Assembly: GCA_934045905.1 (NCBI GenBank)
Contig: OW203767.1
Location: 30,316,520-30,380,519 of the forward strand
Direction: 5' to 3'
From: Leuctra nigra
Taxonomy: Eukaryota; Arthropoda; Insecta; Plecoptera; Leuctridae
DNA length: 64,000 bases
The translations under genes were made by a program, and so were the position numbers. How positions within the stretch are numbered: position 1 is the stretch's first letter; the number at the start of each line of letters is the position of its first letter. Under the pieces are notes generated by a model. That model worked only from the letters and a program-made list of their open reading frames with translations, searched no databases and was not told the origin of the DNA. Of the stretch, positions 1-12,221 are shown in pieces.

Positions 1-1532
1 TTCAGAGAGATTGGCAATTGGCTTTGGCGCCCACCAGGCTTTCTCGACAAAATCCTTCGCAGGGAAATCATATTTTGGAATGTAATTATTTCAAATCATG
101 AAATAAATCTTTGTGTTTGATATTTTATAGAAAATCAAGCTTTGTGCATTTTATAGGAAGCCCTATCTTAAATATAAAGGCACCAGCTCTGTCCATTATG
201 GCTATTACCAACTAATTCCTACCGTGTCTAATAAAAGGCACATTAGTATGCACCAAAATCTATCAAAAATCAATTTTCTCACAATTTTTTTATATTTTCT
301 TGCTCATTCTATTGTCAAAGATTCAAAAAAATTAAGCGAAAGCGTTTCTCAAAAAATTGATTTTGATCTTTTTGAAGCCATAGTTCTATTTTGTAATTCA
401 CGTTGAAAGCTGGTTTGAAACTTCGAATAAGTGTTCCTTTTTACAACAGTTAAAGCTGGATGCTCACAACAATGATGTGCCGACGGCGGAAATGCCCAAA
501 TCAAAACTAATTTACATTCAAAATTGCCGAGTTTTAATCTCGCGCATTTCACGCTTAAAAGATATTGAAGAATAATATCATTTCGGGTAGGTAACAATTC
601 ACATTTTCATTTAAGAGCGGCCATGACACTTAATTCAACCCCTAAAACAATGAGATGTATATAAATAGTATCTATTTCATAAATTATCGGTCTAATAATA
701 AACTATTATGTAAACTCATGAATAACTTAGGACTAATCAGGTACATTAACCTAACTTTTAGAACAATAACAAAGATGGCCGCCAGTACCCACAAATCATT
801 GCACTTCCTGTGGCCTTGCGTTAACATAATCACATTTTCATCATCGATTTTGCCAACACAATAAACAAAAAAGCTAAAAATTTCCTCACCCAAAAAAATA
901 CAATCATCTATAAATATTATAAATTACATCTCCTACTATTTGGACCCATTCTCTACATCATAAACACCACCGAGAAAGAGCTGATAGTAAATCTAACAGC
1001 GGAATGAAATCTAATTATGTCTCGTAATTATATTTACAAACATGATGGAGAGAGTTCATACGTCTTCGTGATCGTAACGTGAGACTTTGATTCCTTCGCC
1101 AGAACTGAAATGTGAAGAGCCAGAAGTTTCATAATCTGTAGAGGTAGATTCGTGTAACACAATACTACGACACATCTTCAGTGAAAGATCAGCAGATGTT
1201 ATATGAGCTACATTCAACGTCGCCAGAAATGAGAGAAAGTAATTTTAACGACACTGAGGGACAAGCTTTCCATGTTCTGCTAAATTATAAAAGTTAGAAA
1301 ATAAATTACAATTGCCATATTGCAACAAATAATTATACATTCCTTGAATGACCTTTTTACTGGTTTTAACAGAACGAAAACCCGACCCTAAGAACAAGTT
1401 TTCTGCTAAATTATAAAACAGCTGATTAGGAGGACTACGACCCTACAACTAACTTAACGGCTGGTTAATTGAATAAAACCAATAAGATTTCGAGCGACAA
1501 CGGAACAAAGTACTTTTAAAAGACCTGTAGGC
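1..1532. other. non-coding DNA, no gene seen
   Basis: AT-rich sequence with only short chance frames on both strands. I see no splice-bounded exon, no TIR pair and no tandem array. Probably intergenic or intronic. Confidence 0.5.
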
Positions 1533-1617
1533 CTATTCTAGTATTTTTAATTCCCAATTCTGATTAACATTGCATTGAATCGAATTGCATCAGAATTGGG
1601 AATTTAAAAATTATAGA
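1533..1617. repeat. small hairpin MITE, copy 1
   Basis: An 85-bp inverted repeat. Both ends carry CTATTCTAG or its decayed complement followed by TTCCCAATTCTGAT, with a loop around 1575-1587. The same ends flank a larger copy at 8481-8603, so this is a dispersed element and not a chance hairpin. It has no coding capacity. Confidence 0.6.
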
Positions 1618-3442
1618 ACATCATCAAAATAAAAATCAATTTTTGCAGTAGTAACGACATTCCCATATTTTCTGTTCATTTTATAACGTGCTTCTTAAAT
1701 TCTATCATCACAAATTGAAGTAAGTTCTTGTTTGTAACTTGTGAAACCAGGTCCGGTTTAATGACGTTAAAGCTTTCCGAATACATAATTATTATAGGTG
1801 TAAAGAATACGGTAGGAGTACACATTTTATCGGATGCGGCATTTAAAGTAGTCTATTCCAACCCTCATCAGTCATTACCAATACAACTTAGACCCCTCGC
1901 CAATTAATTTCAGGACCAATTACCTTTGATTTCATGATATCTGATTTCTTTCACAACTCATAGAATCCTCCGAGAACGCTCGTAGCTGATGTCAAAGGTG
2001 CTCCAGTGAGCTTTATCGCAACGTCTGCTCAACAATTGTAAAACTGAACTGGAAGAGTCTCTTAGACAGATGTGTGTGAATCGCTCTACAGATATGAAAC
2101 GGGCGATATGTTCCGTTTTTAAAAACTATCTTCATGAATGGAATGTCAGTAGAATAGCGATCCTCTCTTCAGTAAGGGATGCCGTCGAATTGGAAACGAT
2201 AAGAGGGCAGACCTATTCATTCTTCTTCGGAGTTGATTTCCGGAAGGAGTGAAGTTTTGTCGGCTGACTCGTCACTTTGAAGATCTGAAGACATTTTCTG
2301 TGGAGGAACAAAATACAATTGTCAGTTGAATATAAACATATGTTACATATCTCACATGTTCCGACCATTCACGATCAAGAGGCAGATCAGAATATGGGCC
2401 TGTCAGAAAACTTCAGTAAATTTAATTAAGGGCCAGTTTTTCAATTTACTCTGCTACAAACAGTAGTTAAGTTTAAACGGTCATTCAAGGAATGGCATTG
2501 GCTGTTGACATGACAATGGCAATAAAGTCCTAATCAACTGGTTAGAATTTAGCAGAATATTGAATAACCTGTTTGTCCTTTTTATTAAATTTGGTGATGT
2601 AAATTCCTGAATTTGTCTTAATGCTTTCTTGTGTCTATGTCGTAATGTTTTAGCTTGATCAGTTCCTTGTACCGTGCTATCAGAGGGAAAACAAAAGATT
2701 CGTACCTAAAAGTTTCAAAATGACACATGTGATTGGTTATTAGTTAGCCTCCGTACAAAATGGGACATATTTTAATTTTTAAATTAGATAAACAAATCTT
2801 TTTAAATATTTGAATCCGTTTATTTATATGCAAGAAACTTTTTAAAGACCTCAAGGGCAGATTGTTATACCTATTGGTGCTGCGTTTAGTTCCGGTTCAA
2901 GGGGTTACAAAGGTTCCGCCACGGGCTGATCTTTAGTAGACAACATGGCACCTCCACCGTCTACTAAGACGCGAGCTACAGTTTCAATGCAAAGCTCTTG
3001 CGTCAGATCAAAACAATCTGACGCCAAAACGACTTCATATCCAATTCATTCAGGATGTGTGTCTCGTGCAGACTGCATTTCATAATGCACTTCTGTGTGC
3101 ATAAAGAAATTTCAATCAAGTTACAAATTGTAATTTCCTGCAATCTCGTATTCGAGTTCTCCGTGGTGCTTGTGATTAAAACTCTGGTTTCTCTATGACT
3201 TGGTCTTATTGAGTCACACTATTAGTTGACCGTGCCGGCGGCTCAGCCGATAAGTCGTCGAGACCCCGCTTAACGGCGTCCGAATGGAATATGTGAGGTT
3301 CTTGGAGCGGAGAGCTCTTTGTTTTAGATGTTGATGTGATTCTTCAAAGTAAGCGGGTTAAATAGATGAGTTTATGATCGGTCACTGTTTTCTAGTTCAG
3401 TTTGTTGTGGAATTCATAATGAGTCATTAGGATGTTGCAGTG
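1618..3442. other. non-coding DNA with two short hairpins
   Basis: No gene seen. Two hairpins lie 32 bp apart: TTAGTAGAC at 2933-2941 pairs with 2959-2967 (9 bp), and GCGTCAGAT at 3000-3008 pairs with 3015-3023 (9 bp, 6-nt loop). The rest is AT-rich and without recognisable structure. Confidence 0.4.
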
Positions 3443-3495
3443 AAGTGAAAACGCTCTGTGTAACGCGTTGATAAGCGAGCCTTCGTACTGCATGG
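3443..3495 (-). mobile_element. Helitron-like 3' end (family H), inverted partner of 4524-4576
   Basis: Carries the family H end motif AAAACGCTCTGTGTAACGCG followed by a GCGAGC block. The terminal CTAG is lost here. The flanking GCCTTCGTACTGCATG recurs inverted at 4524-4540, so the two ends form an inverted pair about 1.1 kb apart. Sequence between them shares phrases with other family H copies but has no ORF. Confidence 0.45.
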
Positions 3496-4177
3496 ATATT
3501 GGAAATAGACAGGAAACCAAATACTTTAATAAGTGCAGTGATAATTTCTTTGAAATTTCAATTACTTAATACATTTTGACAAAGTTTTTCAAAAGTATAA
3601 TAAAATGTCCGTAAAATGTCAATAAATATTGAAATTATTAACAATTTTTTTAAACTCTTAAAATGTTGGTGACAATGACCAGGATCTCGTTCAAAAGTTT
3701 ACCTGGGACCGCTCTAATGACATTAGTGCATGTGCAATTCATTTCAAATCGTTTGGCTGAACTGTGTGACCTGGGCATGGCCTACCAAATAAACAAACAG
3801 AGATTTATTTTATCCAAAATTCACCTGAATTAAGTTGAATAAATTTGGTCAAAACGAACAATAATTAACCCGATGTCAAATAAAACGAGTATTAAAAATG
3901 TTACCCGAAACAGTCGAGAGAAAATTCAAATGAAAACGTGTTGATAGAAGATTAAAGAAAATTTCTTGACCGTTGGAGGTCATTGAAAGATTGATGAAGG
4001 TCAAAAGCTATTCCACATAATGGCAAGGTTTGAAGTTATCCAATTAATATAGATGGTAATAAAATAACGGATGTTGATATAACATGGTGTGAGTTGTAAT
4101 TATTGATTAATTGCTAATTACGAAGGACTTACGGTGAGTGGATTTTGGTGGATTTTGGAGAACGTGGCTTACCTAAA

Positions 4178-4217
4178 TCATAGACATTTATACAACGCAG
4201 TGAGTAAATGTCTATGC
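4178..4217. repeat. short hairpin
   Basis: CATAGACATTTA pairs with TAAATGTCTATG across a loop of about 15 nt, a 12-bp perfect stem. It may be a MITE relic. Confidence 0.4.
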
Positions 4218-4523
4218 CTAAATCGATCACGAAATGAAATCATTCCGTTGAATTAGTTCTGTTATGCTATTGCTAGGCACAGAATGACTAGACGAACTAA
4301 ATATCCGGTTTGCATCATGAAGTGCTAGTGTTTACAGTCAGTGAAAATAAAATTAATAAACGATATCCTGTGAATGGCTGAAAATTAAAAATGGAACCCG
4401 TTTGACCGATCAACTTGAAAGTTTGTATGGTCATTGGGACCAACATTTTAAGTTTTGACAATTTTCAGACTAATCGAGCTTCAAGGCTATTAGAGAGCTC
4501 AACTTTCACAAGAATACGAATTC

Positions 4524-4576
4524 GCATGCAGTACGAAGGCTCGCTTATAAACGCGTTACACAGAGCGTTTTCCTAT
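4524..4576 (+). mobile_element. Helitron-like 3' end (family H)
   Basis: The end motif reads GCTCGCTTATAAACGCGTTA, then CACAGAGCGTTTTCCTAT. The usual CTAG is CTAT here. It is the inverted counterpart of 3443-3495. Confidence 0.5.
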
Positions 4577-6060
4577 AGTGTGCGAGTCACCACATGATGT
4601 TTGAGAAATTCAAAACGGTCTTAATAATCATATTTCGACGACGTTTAAGAAAATTGTTACTCCAAATTCACCCGGAAATAAATTTGTTTCTAGAAGTAGA
4701 AAACCGGAAGACAATGGTCTCAATTTTCAGTTACACAAATTTTCCGAGTAAATAAATTTCCAATGTTTTCCCTTTCCGAATGACATGGTGGCACAAATTA
4801 TCGAGAAAATTTACTTCCGCCTATTCTCTGGGGCAGAAAATTGAAATGAACCTCCTTCCTTCTAAGGTATACAATGGTACAGAAATTATCTGGAAATATG
4901 AAATAGGAAAGGAATCTTTATATATCACATGCATTGAAAAGTTATTCCTCCCATTATCAGAGTCCGGATATTTATCACAGATAGTTATCCAAGAAATGGC
5001 CATTAGAAATCCAGAACAGCGCTGACCATTGTTACTTCGCCAACACGGTGTATGTTGCAAAGAGAACAGCTAGAAACATTACAACACACGGGCAGGTCAT
5101 GAGTCAACCACGGAAGCAATTCCTCCTGGGCCAATAATACGAGCTTGCACAATTACCAGCTTCTCCCCTACAAACATTTCTTCCACTAGCAATAACTCAC
5201 CTCGCACACAGGAACCTAAGACAGGAGATTATATTAATAGATTATAAGATTCACCTAATGAATAATAAATACGTGGTTTAGTGTTTGTAGTTCACACTGT
5301 GTCCTAATGGCGTTTGTGGCAAAAACAAGATTCTCTGTGTGGAATTTGGCGGTGTTGTTGGCTATTTTCTGTAGGCTTCAAGGTAATTAGCCAGGACGTA
5401 ATTAATAACTCCCTGGTTAATTAGTTTTGATGTTCTTTTTAAGTGGTGCTTTTTTAACATGGCACCTCCATCATCGGGTTTTTATTAACTGTTTTCGGGG
5501 TGTTAATTAAAATTTAAATTGTCACTTACATTAAGTCGGTAAATTAAATGTTTTTGAGTTCGTAGCTATTAAGGATGATAAGTAAATTAAGTCGCGAACG
5601 TTAGGGGTTGTTCAAATTAAGGCACTCCCCGATGTTAGGTTAATGGTAGCTTTTGTTTTGTAATGAATTAGAGGTCTAGGCACTTTAATACGGCTGAAGG
5701 CACAAGGAATTGTAACATCTGAGACTTTGTTGACACAAATTTTAGTTTTTCCTGTGTTGTATTTATCTTGAAATTTTGTAATGCAGATCAACTCAAAAAT
5801 TATTTGGGTGGCTCTAAATCACGGGTTCTAAACCGGTGGGGAATTACCTGATGGAGAATTTGAGGGTTTAAGGAGGAAATTCTGACATGATTAATCGTAA
5901 AATTCCCATAATTCAATTTGTGAAGAAATTCTCTAAAGAATAACAAAATATCAAATCGACAAAAAAATAATTGTCAAAAACGCATAGAAATGGTCTAAAT
6001 TTACTTTGAATTCTAAAATATAACCCGCACGTGGCTGAAGGGCCCTTTCCACAGACACCT
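4577..6060. other. non-coding DNA, no gene seen
   Basis: Short frames on both strands around 4780-5060 overlap each other and have no start context, splice sites or recognisable motif. No repeat boundary is visible. Confidence 0.4.
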
Positions 6061-6120
6061 CATGGTTCGTTCGCCATTAGCCTCGCTGCAAAACAGTGCG
6101 ACGTAAAGCACAAGAAAAAC
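6061..6120 (+). mobile_element. 5'-truncated SINE tail
   Basis: Bases about 6070-6113 match the 3' body of the SINE at 51340-51626: both have GCCATTAGCCTCGCTGCA, then AACAGTGCGACGT and AAGC. Only the last ~50 bp are present, followed by a short A-rich tail and then directly by the foldback at 6122. Truncation at the 5' side is typical of target-primed retrotransposition. Confidence 0.6.
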
Positions 6121-6121
6121 C

Positions 6122-6748
6122 ATACAGCTTATTCCATTTCAAAAGGGGAATGGAAGTTCCAAGAAGTTCGCAATTCTGCCACAGATGGCATAGTTTGCAG
6201 TACCACTACCATAAAAATTTTGCTTTCGTGATTATCACTCATGTGTTGAAACGACCACTAGATCTTTAAATCAGTCATAAAATAAATAATTTATCACTAG
6301 TTGTTATAAAATCCTCTATTTAATTGCCTGGGCTTTTTACATTCAAAAAGTAATTTAAATCTGTTGTAATATGTTAGTACTTTCTCAGCTAAGTTGGCAG
6401 ACATGTTGTTTCTCTTGTCTTCCTTGAAGGCGGGAAACAAGACAAGAGAAAAAACAGGTCTGTTAACTTAGCTGAGAAAGTACTAACATATTACAACTGA
6501 TTTAAATTACTTTTTAAATGTATTTTGTTAACCCAGGTTATAAAATAGAGGATTTTATGGCAACTAGTGATAAATTATTTATTTTATGACTGATTTATAG
6601 ATATAGTGGTCCTTCAAACACTTGAGTGATAATCACCAATGCAAAAATTTTATGGTAGTGGTACTGCAACTGCAAACTATGCCATCTGTGGGAGAATCGC
6701 GAACTTCTTGGAACTTCCATTCCCCTTTTGAAATGGAATAAACTGTAT
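6122..6748. mobile_element. foldback element, ~300-bp arms
   Basis: A 627-bp near-complete inverted repeat. The left end ATACAGCTTATTCCATTTC is repeated inverted at 6729-6748, and the arms continue inward over about 300 bp, with small indels, to a loop near 6417-6440. There is no ORF, so it would be a non-autonomous DNA element. It sits in the A-rich tail of the SINE fragment just upstream. I cannot see a clear target duplication. Confidence 0.75.
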
Positions 6749-6882
6749 TCATAGGGCAAATTAAAGGGATGATCAATATTTTGGCATATTATTAGGTGGA
6801 ATGCTATTGGGAAGGTGCGAATTATATTCTGAAAAACGCTGAAAGGAGGAATGAAGCAAAAAGGTTGAGAATTGCTACTGGT

Positions 6883-6926
6883 GATTCATTTATAGCAGCA
6901 ATCGAATTGCTATAAATGAATCACCT
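6883..6926. repeat. short perfect hairpin
   Basis: GGTGATTCATTTATAGCA pairs with TGCTATAAATGAATCACC across a loop of about 8 nt. It is an isolated hairpin of about 44 bp with no coding content. Confidence 0.6.
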
Positions 6927-7305
6927 TTAGTCTTCGTTTTAGATATTCGCGTTGTAAAAGATGACTTTCAACAAGATTCACTTTAGAAACCAGGATACTC
7001 AAGATAATTTATATCTTAGCCTACGAACAGTCAAGTATCTACAAGAATCAATCCCTTTGGAGGTTAAAATGTGCTACACGAAACTGGAAACACCGCCTTC
7101 ATGACGTCATGTAAAAAGAAATCACATAAAGAAGGCGGTGGTTCGAATGCTTTCATTTGAAATTTTGGAACGTTTCACATTTAAAGGCGTACAAAGGCTT
7201 TTGATCCGAAATGGAACGTTTCCATTATTCTTTTCAGGAAAAATACAGTTGTTGATCCCGTACGTGGGCTGATCGTTGAGCCTTAAACATAATATGTTTA
7301 ATATC

Positions 7306-7482
7306 TAAGGGTAAGTTTACAGCTCGGCAACAAGCGCTCGACGCTTTGACGCTAGCCAATCAGATGGCTCAGCTCGGACACGCCGAAGCGCCGGAGCGCC
7401 GACCTTGAAACATAAACCATGTTTATCTTTTCAAGGTCGGCGCTCCGGCGCTTCGGCGTGTCGAGCTGTAAACGTACCTTAA
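7306..7482. mobile_element. GC-rich hairpin MITE
   Basis: The outer ends TAAGGGTAAGTTTACAGCTC and the complement of its right-hand counterpart form a TIR. Inside, a GC-rich stem of about 35 bp (7376-7412 with 7429-7465, core GCGCCGGAGCGCCGACC) encloses a short AT loop. It stands out from the AT-rich surroundings. The left arm has about 30 extra bases near 7335-7370. Confidence 0.65.
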
Positions 7483-8480
7483 TATTACATTAACAAATGA
7501 AGACATCATGAAACAGGAAAGATAACTTAAATCACGATCACATTAATCAAATCTCATATAAATTCACATTGTGTATAAATGAATTATTTTTTACTTTCCC
7601 TAGTCCAAATTACAAAGCACACATTCAATCGGTTAAAGATGATGATAGCTCCATTATCTAACAACTGCTTGTTAAAACTTATTGCTTGAATCTCTTTTGT
7701 ATGTATGTTTGTTCGTTTCCTTTGTCTCCGTGTTCTTAAGTCATTACAGGGCCATCGAAATAACGGATCAGGCCAATTTTACAGTGTTTTTTTTTATATT
7801 TCATGTTTATTGTGTCATTATAATTTCATGATTATTTTCTAGATCATTTTTTTAAGTTGTAACTATTTTTTATATTTTAATTTTGTATGTTTTCCAAACA
7901 CTTTTTCTTATAAAAGTTAACTGTGTCTGGGAATAAAACGCTTATTAAAACACACTATTTTTGCTTCAGTAGACTTTTAAGAATACTTTTTAAGAGACTC
8001 ACAGAGAAGTTTTATGTCCAAAATATCTCAAACAAAATCTACTCTTCATTAGCTCCGTTAACGATCAATTACCAGTAAGACCGGCCAGCAATTAGCCTTC
8101 ACTTTGACCTTATTTGCACGGCGAAGCCTGGCGTGCGTGTACATAGCCCCTGCCATCTACACTCGACGGTGGGGGCGTGGAGAGCGTGTAAATAGGGGAC
8201 TCATCACTTGTCTTCCATCATCAAAGTCAAATTAAACGAAATTGTGCGAATTAGTCACAGAGACATAAGCACGCACGACTAAAAATTCCCTTTGTACCAT
8301 TAACGGGATAAAAGACTGGAATTGCGCGCCGCTGCGAGACTGTGGGAATAGAGGAAGCTAGTTTATTTAATGAGGTTCGGTTTGTAAGGACCTGGAATTA
8401 TATTTGATGATGAATTAACTGAGTGAACGTCTTATGGTTGAACTTTTTGACGATTTCCACTTTTTTGGGGAGACCAGGAG
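7483..8480. other. non-coding DNA with a GC-rich patch
   Basis: No gene seen. At 8110-8200 the base composition rises and GTGGGGGCGTGG occurs once, resembling KLF/Sp-type sites. With no adjacent promoter or exon I do not call a regulatory element. Confidence 0.35.
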
Positions 8481-8603
8481 GCCTATTCCAGAACGTTTTC
8501 CCAATTCCATTCTGATGGAATCCGGTCACGGCCATAAGGATTCACATTGAATGACATCTGATTCCATCAGAATTGGGAATTGATAAGTTCTAGAATAGGG
8601 CCC
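8481..8603. repeat. small hairpin MITE, copy 2
   Basis: A 123-bp inverted repeat with ends GGCCTATTCCAGAAC and its decayed complement, and inner CCAATTCTGATGGAAT-type arms. It belongs to the family at 1533-1617 and keeps a longer loop. Confidence 0.65.
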
Positions 8604-8734
8604 CAGGAGCGAGGTTGTGTAACTCTCATTATGAGATGTAAACGTAGATCTTTAGCTTCCAGCCAGTAGGGGGAAGGGACTGCTTCGATTTGTTTACTAT
8701 TGGCTACCAAGGAAAGATAGATTACATTATATTG

Positions 8735-9005
8735 GTTTAACGGCGCGTCAACGGCGAGGTTTTATTGCGCATTAGTGGAGGACATGTGGAGGAGTCGACC
8801 TAACGAGCCCGATCCGGGGGAGTCTGAAGCTGGTGGGAAAGCCAGATCAGAATGGAGACTGACCGGTGGGACCCGACTTCAGGGGATCACCATATCGAGG
8901 GGGAGGCCGGCCCGAGGGGCCCGCGAAGGGAGGATATGGGACTGGGTCGACCCTGAACTTCACTTAGTAATTGGGACCAACTCGTAATGTGAGGCGGCCC
9001 CCTAA
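8735..9005 (+). repeat. GC-rich dispersed repeat, copy 1
   Basis: Shares an ordered series of blocks with 43167-43585: a GGCGCGTC head, GTCGACCTA, GGGGGAGTC, GGTGGGAAAGCCAGA, GGATCACCATCTCGAGGG (one or two differences here) and GGTCGACCCTG. The base composition is far above the window average. The 70-aa frame at 8775-8987 is a by-product of the GC bias. I cannot assign it; a SINE or a fragment of a larger TE is possible. Confidence 0.55.
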
Positions 9006-9597
9006 GCCCCAGCAATCCATTGGTGAGGGAAAGGAAAGAAATACGTGTAGATCTCACATTGAAAGTTACACAATCAAGATGTAAGGTAAATGTTCTTATA
9101 AATCAGGAATTGTCAGCAACCAAATCCACCCAAATTAAATTCCAATAATTATTTATGTAGGGTTCATTTAGTAAGGAACATTTTACTATTGAACGCAATC
9201 CTCTGATTTGATGAGAAGTGAACATAACGATCATTCGATTAATTTGACGTAATTCCTACAATTAATTAACTAATTCACTCTCATTATTTTAAATCAAATC
9301 GGACCTGAACTAAGTGAATTATTGGAATTTAAACTAAATCTGAAATATTTGGCAACTATTCTAAAGAAAACACTTTATTGCGAGCGTGTCCAATTGAAGC
9401 GACCACCAATCTGGCCAAAAAATCTCTGTTTTTGTGATTTTTATATAGCAGGTCAAATGAAGTCAAGGATCAGGCTATTTTTTTCACTGTAGTTTCATTC
9501 TCTCTAAACTCCCTCGGTCTGTAGGTATAACATTCAGCTTTACTGATGGATAATCAAATGATTGTGCCCGTGGGCAAGGTCTTCCATGCATTTTCAA
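9006..9597. other. non-coding DNA, no gene seen
   Basis: AT-rich sequence without ORF, tandem array or inverted repeat that I can support. Confidence 0.4.
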
Positions 9598-9631
9598 TGC
9601 TCGCTAATAAACGCGTTCACTGAGTTCCTAG
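9598..9631 (+). mobile_element. Helitron-like 3' end (family H), decayed
   Basis: GCTCGCTAATAAACGCG followed by TTCACTGAGTTCCTAG and then T. It has the family H end with internal substitutions and the CTAG|T terminus kept. Confidence 0.45.
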
Positions 9632-10084
9632 TTAGCATTAATTGTAGTTTTCCGAGTGACAATATTCTAATAAAATCCTCAGAGAATTTGTTTGTCGCTG
9701 TATGATTTAAATCTGTTAGTCATGCTTTACCAAACACTTTATCCTTTGTTTCGGTCCAATTTTCCTCTCCGCTTAATTGAATCGTGTAAAATTACATTTT
9801 AATTACAAAGCGGTTTTTTATTCTAAAACGTGTAATATAGAACTTAGAGCGAGAGAAAAGCCGGAATTATTTCCACAGAATGTATTATTAGATTTGAACA
9901 GATTTCGGCTCTTCTCGGGACCGCATTCGTAGCATATTACAATGTCTATTCATAAAACAGTATACAACACAGCTAGACGAATGTAAAATATAGGAACTGA
10001 TTAAATTATTTAAACCAAGATGCAAATTAAACCAATGAAAGTCTTGTATAGTGGTTTTCGGCTGTGTGTGGGCTGCGGCTGAGC

Positions 10085-10134
10085 AGGGGGGAGGGGGAGG
10101 AGGGGGGGAAGATAAGCGGAGGGAGGAGAAGAAA
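10085..10134 (+). repeat. G-rich tract, possible G-quadruplex
   Basis: Contains runs of six, five and seven G separated by single A or GGA, followed by purine-rich sequence. Short ORFs on both strands here reflect the simple composition. Confidence 0.45.
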
Positions 10135-10263
10135 TCGGATTAAAACCATGGCAACTGCGTGTAAATCCAACATTAAGAACGTCTCCGTCCTTCTTTTGCA
10201 CTTGAAGACAAGAAGAAGGTTCGCCAAATCGATTTTATTATTCCGTTCATCCGATCATCGCGT

Positions 10264-10636
10264 GGATTCAATCAGAGAGTGTGATTTACATGAGTCAAGA
10301 CTTCACGGATTCAATCAGAGAGTGTGATTTACATGAGTCAAGACTTCACGGATTCAATCAGAGAGTGTGATTTACATGAGTCAAGACTTCACGGATTCAA
10401 TCAGAGAGTGTGATTTACATGAGTCAAGACTTCACGGATTCAATCAGAGAGTGTGATTTACATGAGTCAAGACTTCACGGATTCAATCAGAGAGTTACCT
10501 CCAAAACAATCAGAGAGTGTGATTTACATGAGTCAAGACTTCACGGATTCAATCAGAGAGTGTGATTTACATGAGTCAAGACTTCACGGATTCAATCAGA
10601 GAGTGTGATTTACATGAGTCAAGACTTCACGGATTC
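10264..10636 (+). repeat. 43-bp minisatellite
   Basis: The unit starts GGATTCAATCAGAGAGTGTG and recurs every 43 bp (10264, 10307, 10350, 10393, 10436). An interruption at about 10490-10508 (GTTACCTCCAAAACA) breaks the register, after which three more units follow. Copies are nearly identical, so expansion is recent. 43 is not a multiple of three, so no repeat protein is implied. Confidence 0.9.
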
Positions 10637-10902
10637 ATAGTTGGATGAAGCGGAGGAGATTGTCATTTGTTAGATGTAAACTGGGGATGAATTTCCCCTT
10701 TCTTGTTACTTGAGTCGACTCTCATCGATGCCTGTGTAACCGGATCTTGGAACCAAACTAATGGTATTCATCATCTGGACTATATTATAATATAGGCTCT
10801 TGTAACGTGATCCACAGAGTATTTTCATGGAAAAAGTTTCTAGAAATACTTTCGGCTCACTTTGTGTATTTAGTTTATATTCGGTCTTACATTTTATTAT
10901 TA

Positions 10903-12013
10903 AGCGAGCGGAGCGAGCGTCTCCACTTGAAACTTATGGCTCGAATCTCTGTTTTTTTTGTTTTTTTTGTGTGTGTTTATTTGTGCATTTGGCGTCTCCT
11001 GCCAAACGAAGTAATGGATCTGGCCAATTTTTTCACACAACTTAAATTACTATTCTCGTTATGGTCAAAATGATTTTCAGCAAGTTCGCTCCATTGGTTG
11101 CATCGGAAACTTGATGTGTAGTTATAGTTAGCTTGGCAATGGGGATGAAGGAAACTCTGTGTATATAACTGCAATAGTTTGACCGATCATCACCAAATTT
11201 TGCAAGGTCATGTGTACCAGCATTATAAGTGATTTTTTACAAATCTGTAATGAGCTTCAGGAGTAATAGAGATTTTACTGACATTTGTATACTTAATTTA
11301 AAACGGCCTATAGCCACACCACCATTTGACCTATCAAATGGTCTTCGATTAATCTGATCAATCAAACTCATATTTTGCATGGTCGTTCAGACCAACATTG
11401 TCTCTTATTTTACAAATTTTCAGCCCTACCAGTCAAGAACATAGATGCACTTATTGACAGTTTTAATAACTGTCAGAAATGACATTTCAAAACAGAAATT
11501 CCACTGCATTCTGGGTTGCTCTATGTAGCAAAGCAAAGTTTATAGATGGCTATTCTCAATATCAATGTAAGACAGATTCTTTTCTTAGTGGATCATATTA
11601 TTGCAATACAGAATGTAGTCAAAATGTAATGTAGGTATTTCATATACATAGGTTTAGGTATACCTTATCTAAAATAATTTATTTTACGATATGGATTGTG
11701 TTTCACAGTTATGAAAACAACGTTTTGACAAGATAGCATCATATTTTACACATTTCCAGCCCAATCGGTCAAGAATTTACAGACTTATTGCTGTTTTAAG
11801 TGTTTGAATATCTGTCCAAAGAGATTGATGGAAAAATAACAGTACAATAATCTGTTATTTAATTGATCCAGAGTGTTTATGAAAAGTTGCAAGGAAAATT
11901 GGTAATAAATAATGTAATTAAGTTATCTTTGATTGAATGGATCGTGCTATGATTGGCGATGTCGTGCGTGTCGGTGCTCGCTCATCAACGCGTTACACCG
12001 AGCGTTTTCCTAG
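10903..12013 (+). mobile_element. Helitron-like element (family H), 1.1 kb
   Basis: Begins with an AAGCGAGCGGAGCGAGCG block near 10903 and ends in the family H terminus AACGCGTTACACCGAGCG, TTTTCCTAG, followed by T. Eleven family ends occur in the window; most keep CTAG and all of those are followed by T, matching the Helitron rule CTRR|T. The 5' boundary is uncertain because no TC start is clear. No helicase ORF remains. Alternative: an unrelated family with an asymmetric 3' end. Confidence 0.5.
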
Positions 12014-12221
12014 TAATAAAAGTATAAGATTAGGACCACCTTTCTATAAATAAGTGGAATGTACGCAGATTGGGAGCATTTTACTTGATAGTTAGGTGGA
12101 ATGTAGGTAGATTGGGAGCATTTTACCTTATGGTTAAGTGGAATGTAGGTAGATTGGGAGCATTTTACTTTATAGTTAAGTGGAATGTAGGCAGATTGGG
12201 AGCATTTTACTTGATAGTTAA
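12014..12221 (+). repeat. 42-bp minisatellite, left segment
   Basis: Four units of AAGTGGAATGTAGGTAGATT plus a GGGAGCATTTTAC block. The array is broken at 12221 by the foldback 12222-14465 and resumes at 14466 in register with the same unit. Confidence 0.85.

Noticed and set aside
5456..5472. CATGGCACCTCCAT (and 2944-2957) as remnants of the LINE 3' end at 62499-62512
   Set aside because: The match stops after ~14 bases and the rest of the 3' UTR is absent; chance or too decayed to call.
10903..10930. GCGAGCGGAGCGAGCG-type blocks as a bacterial contaminant or a CRISPR-like repeat
   Set aside because: They occur at a fixed place in family H copies within AT-rich eukaryotic-type DNA; no spacers or regular array exist.
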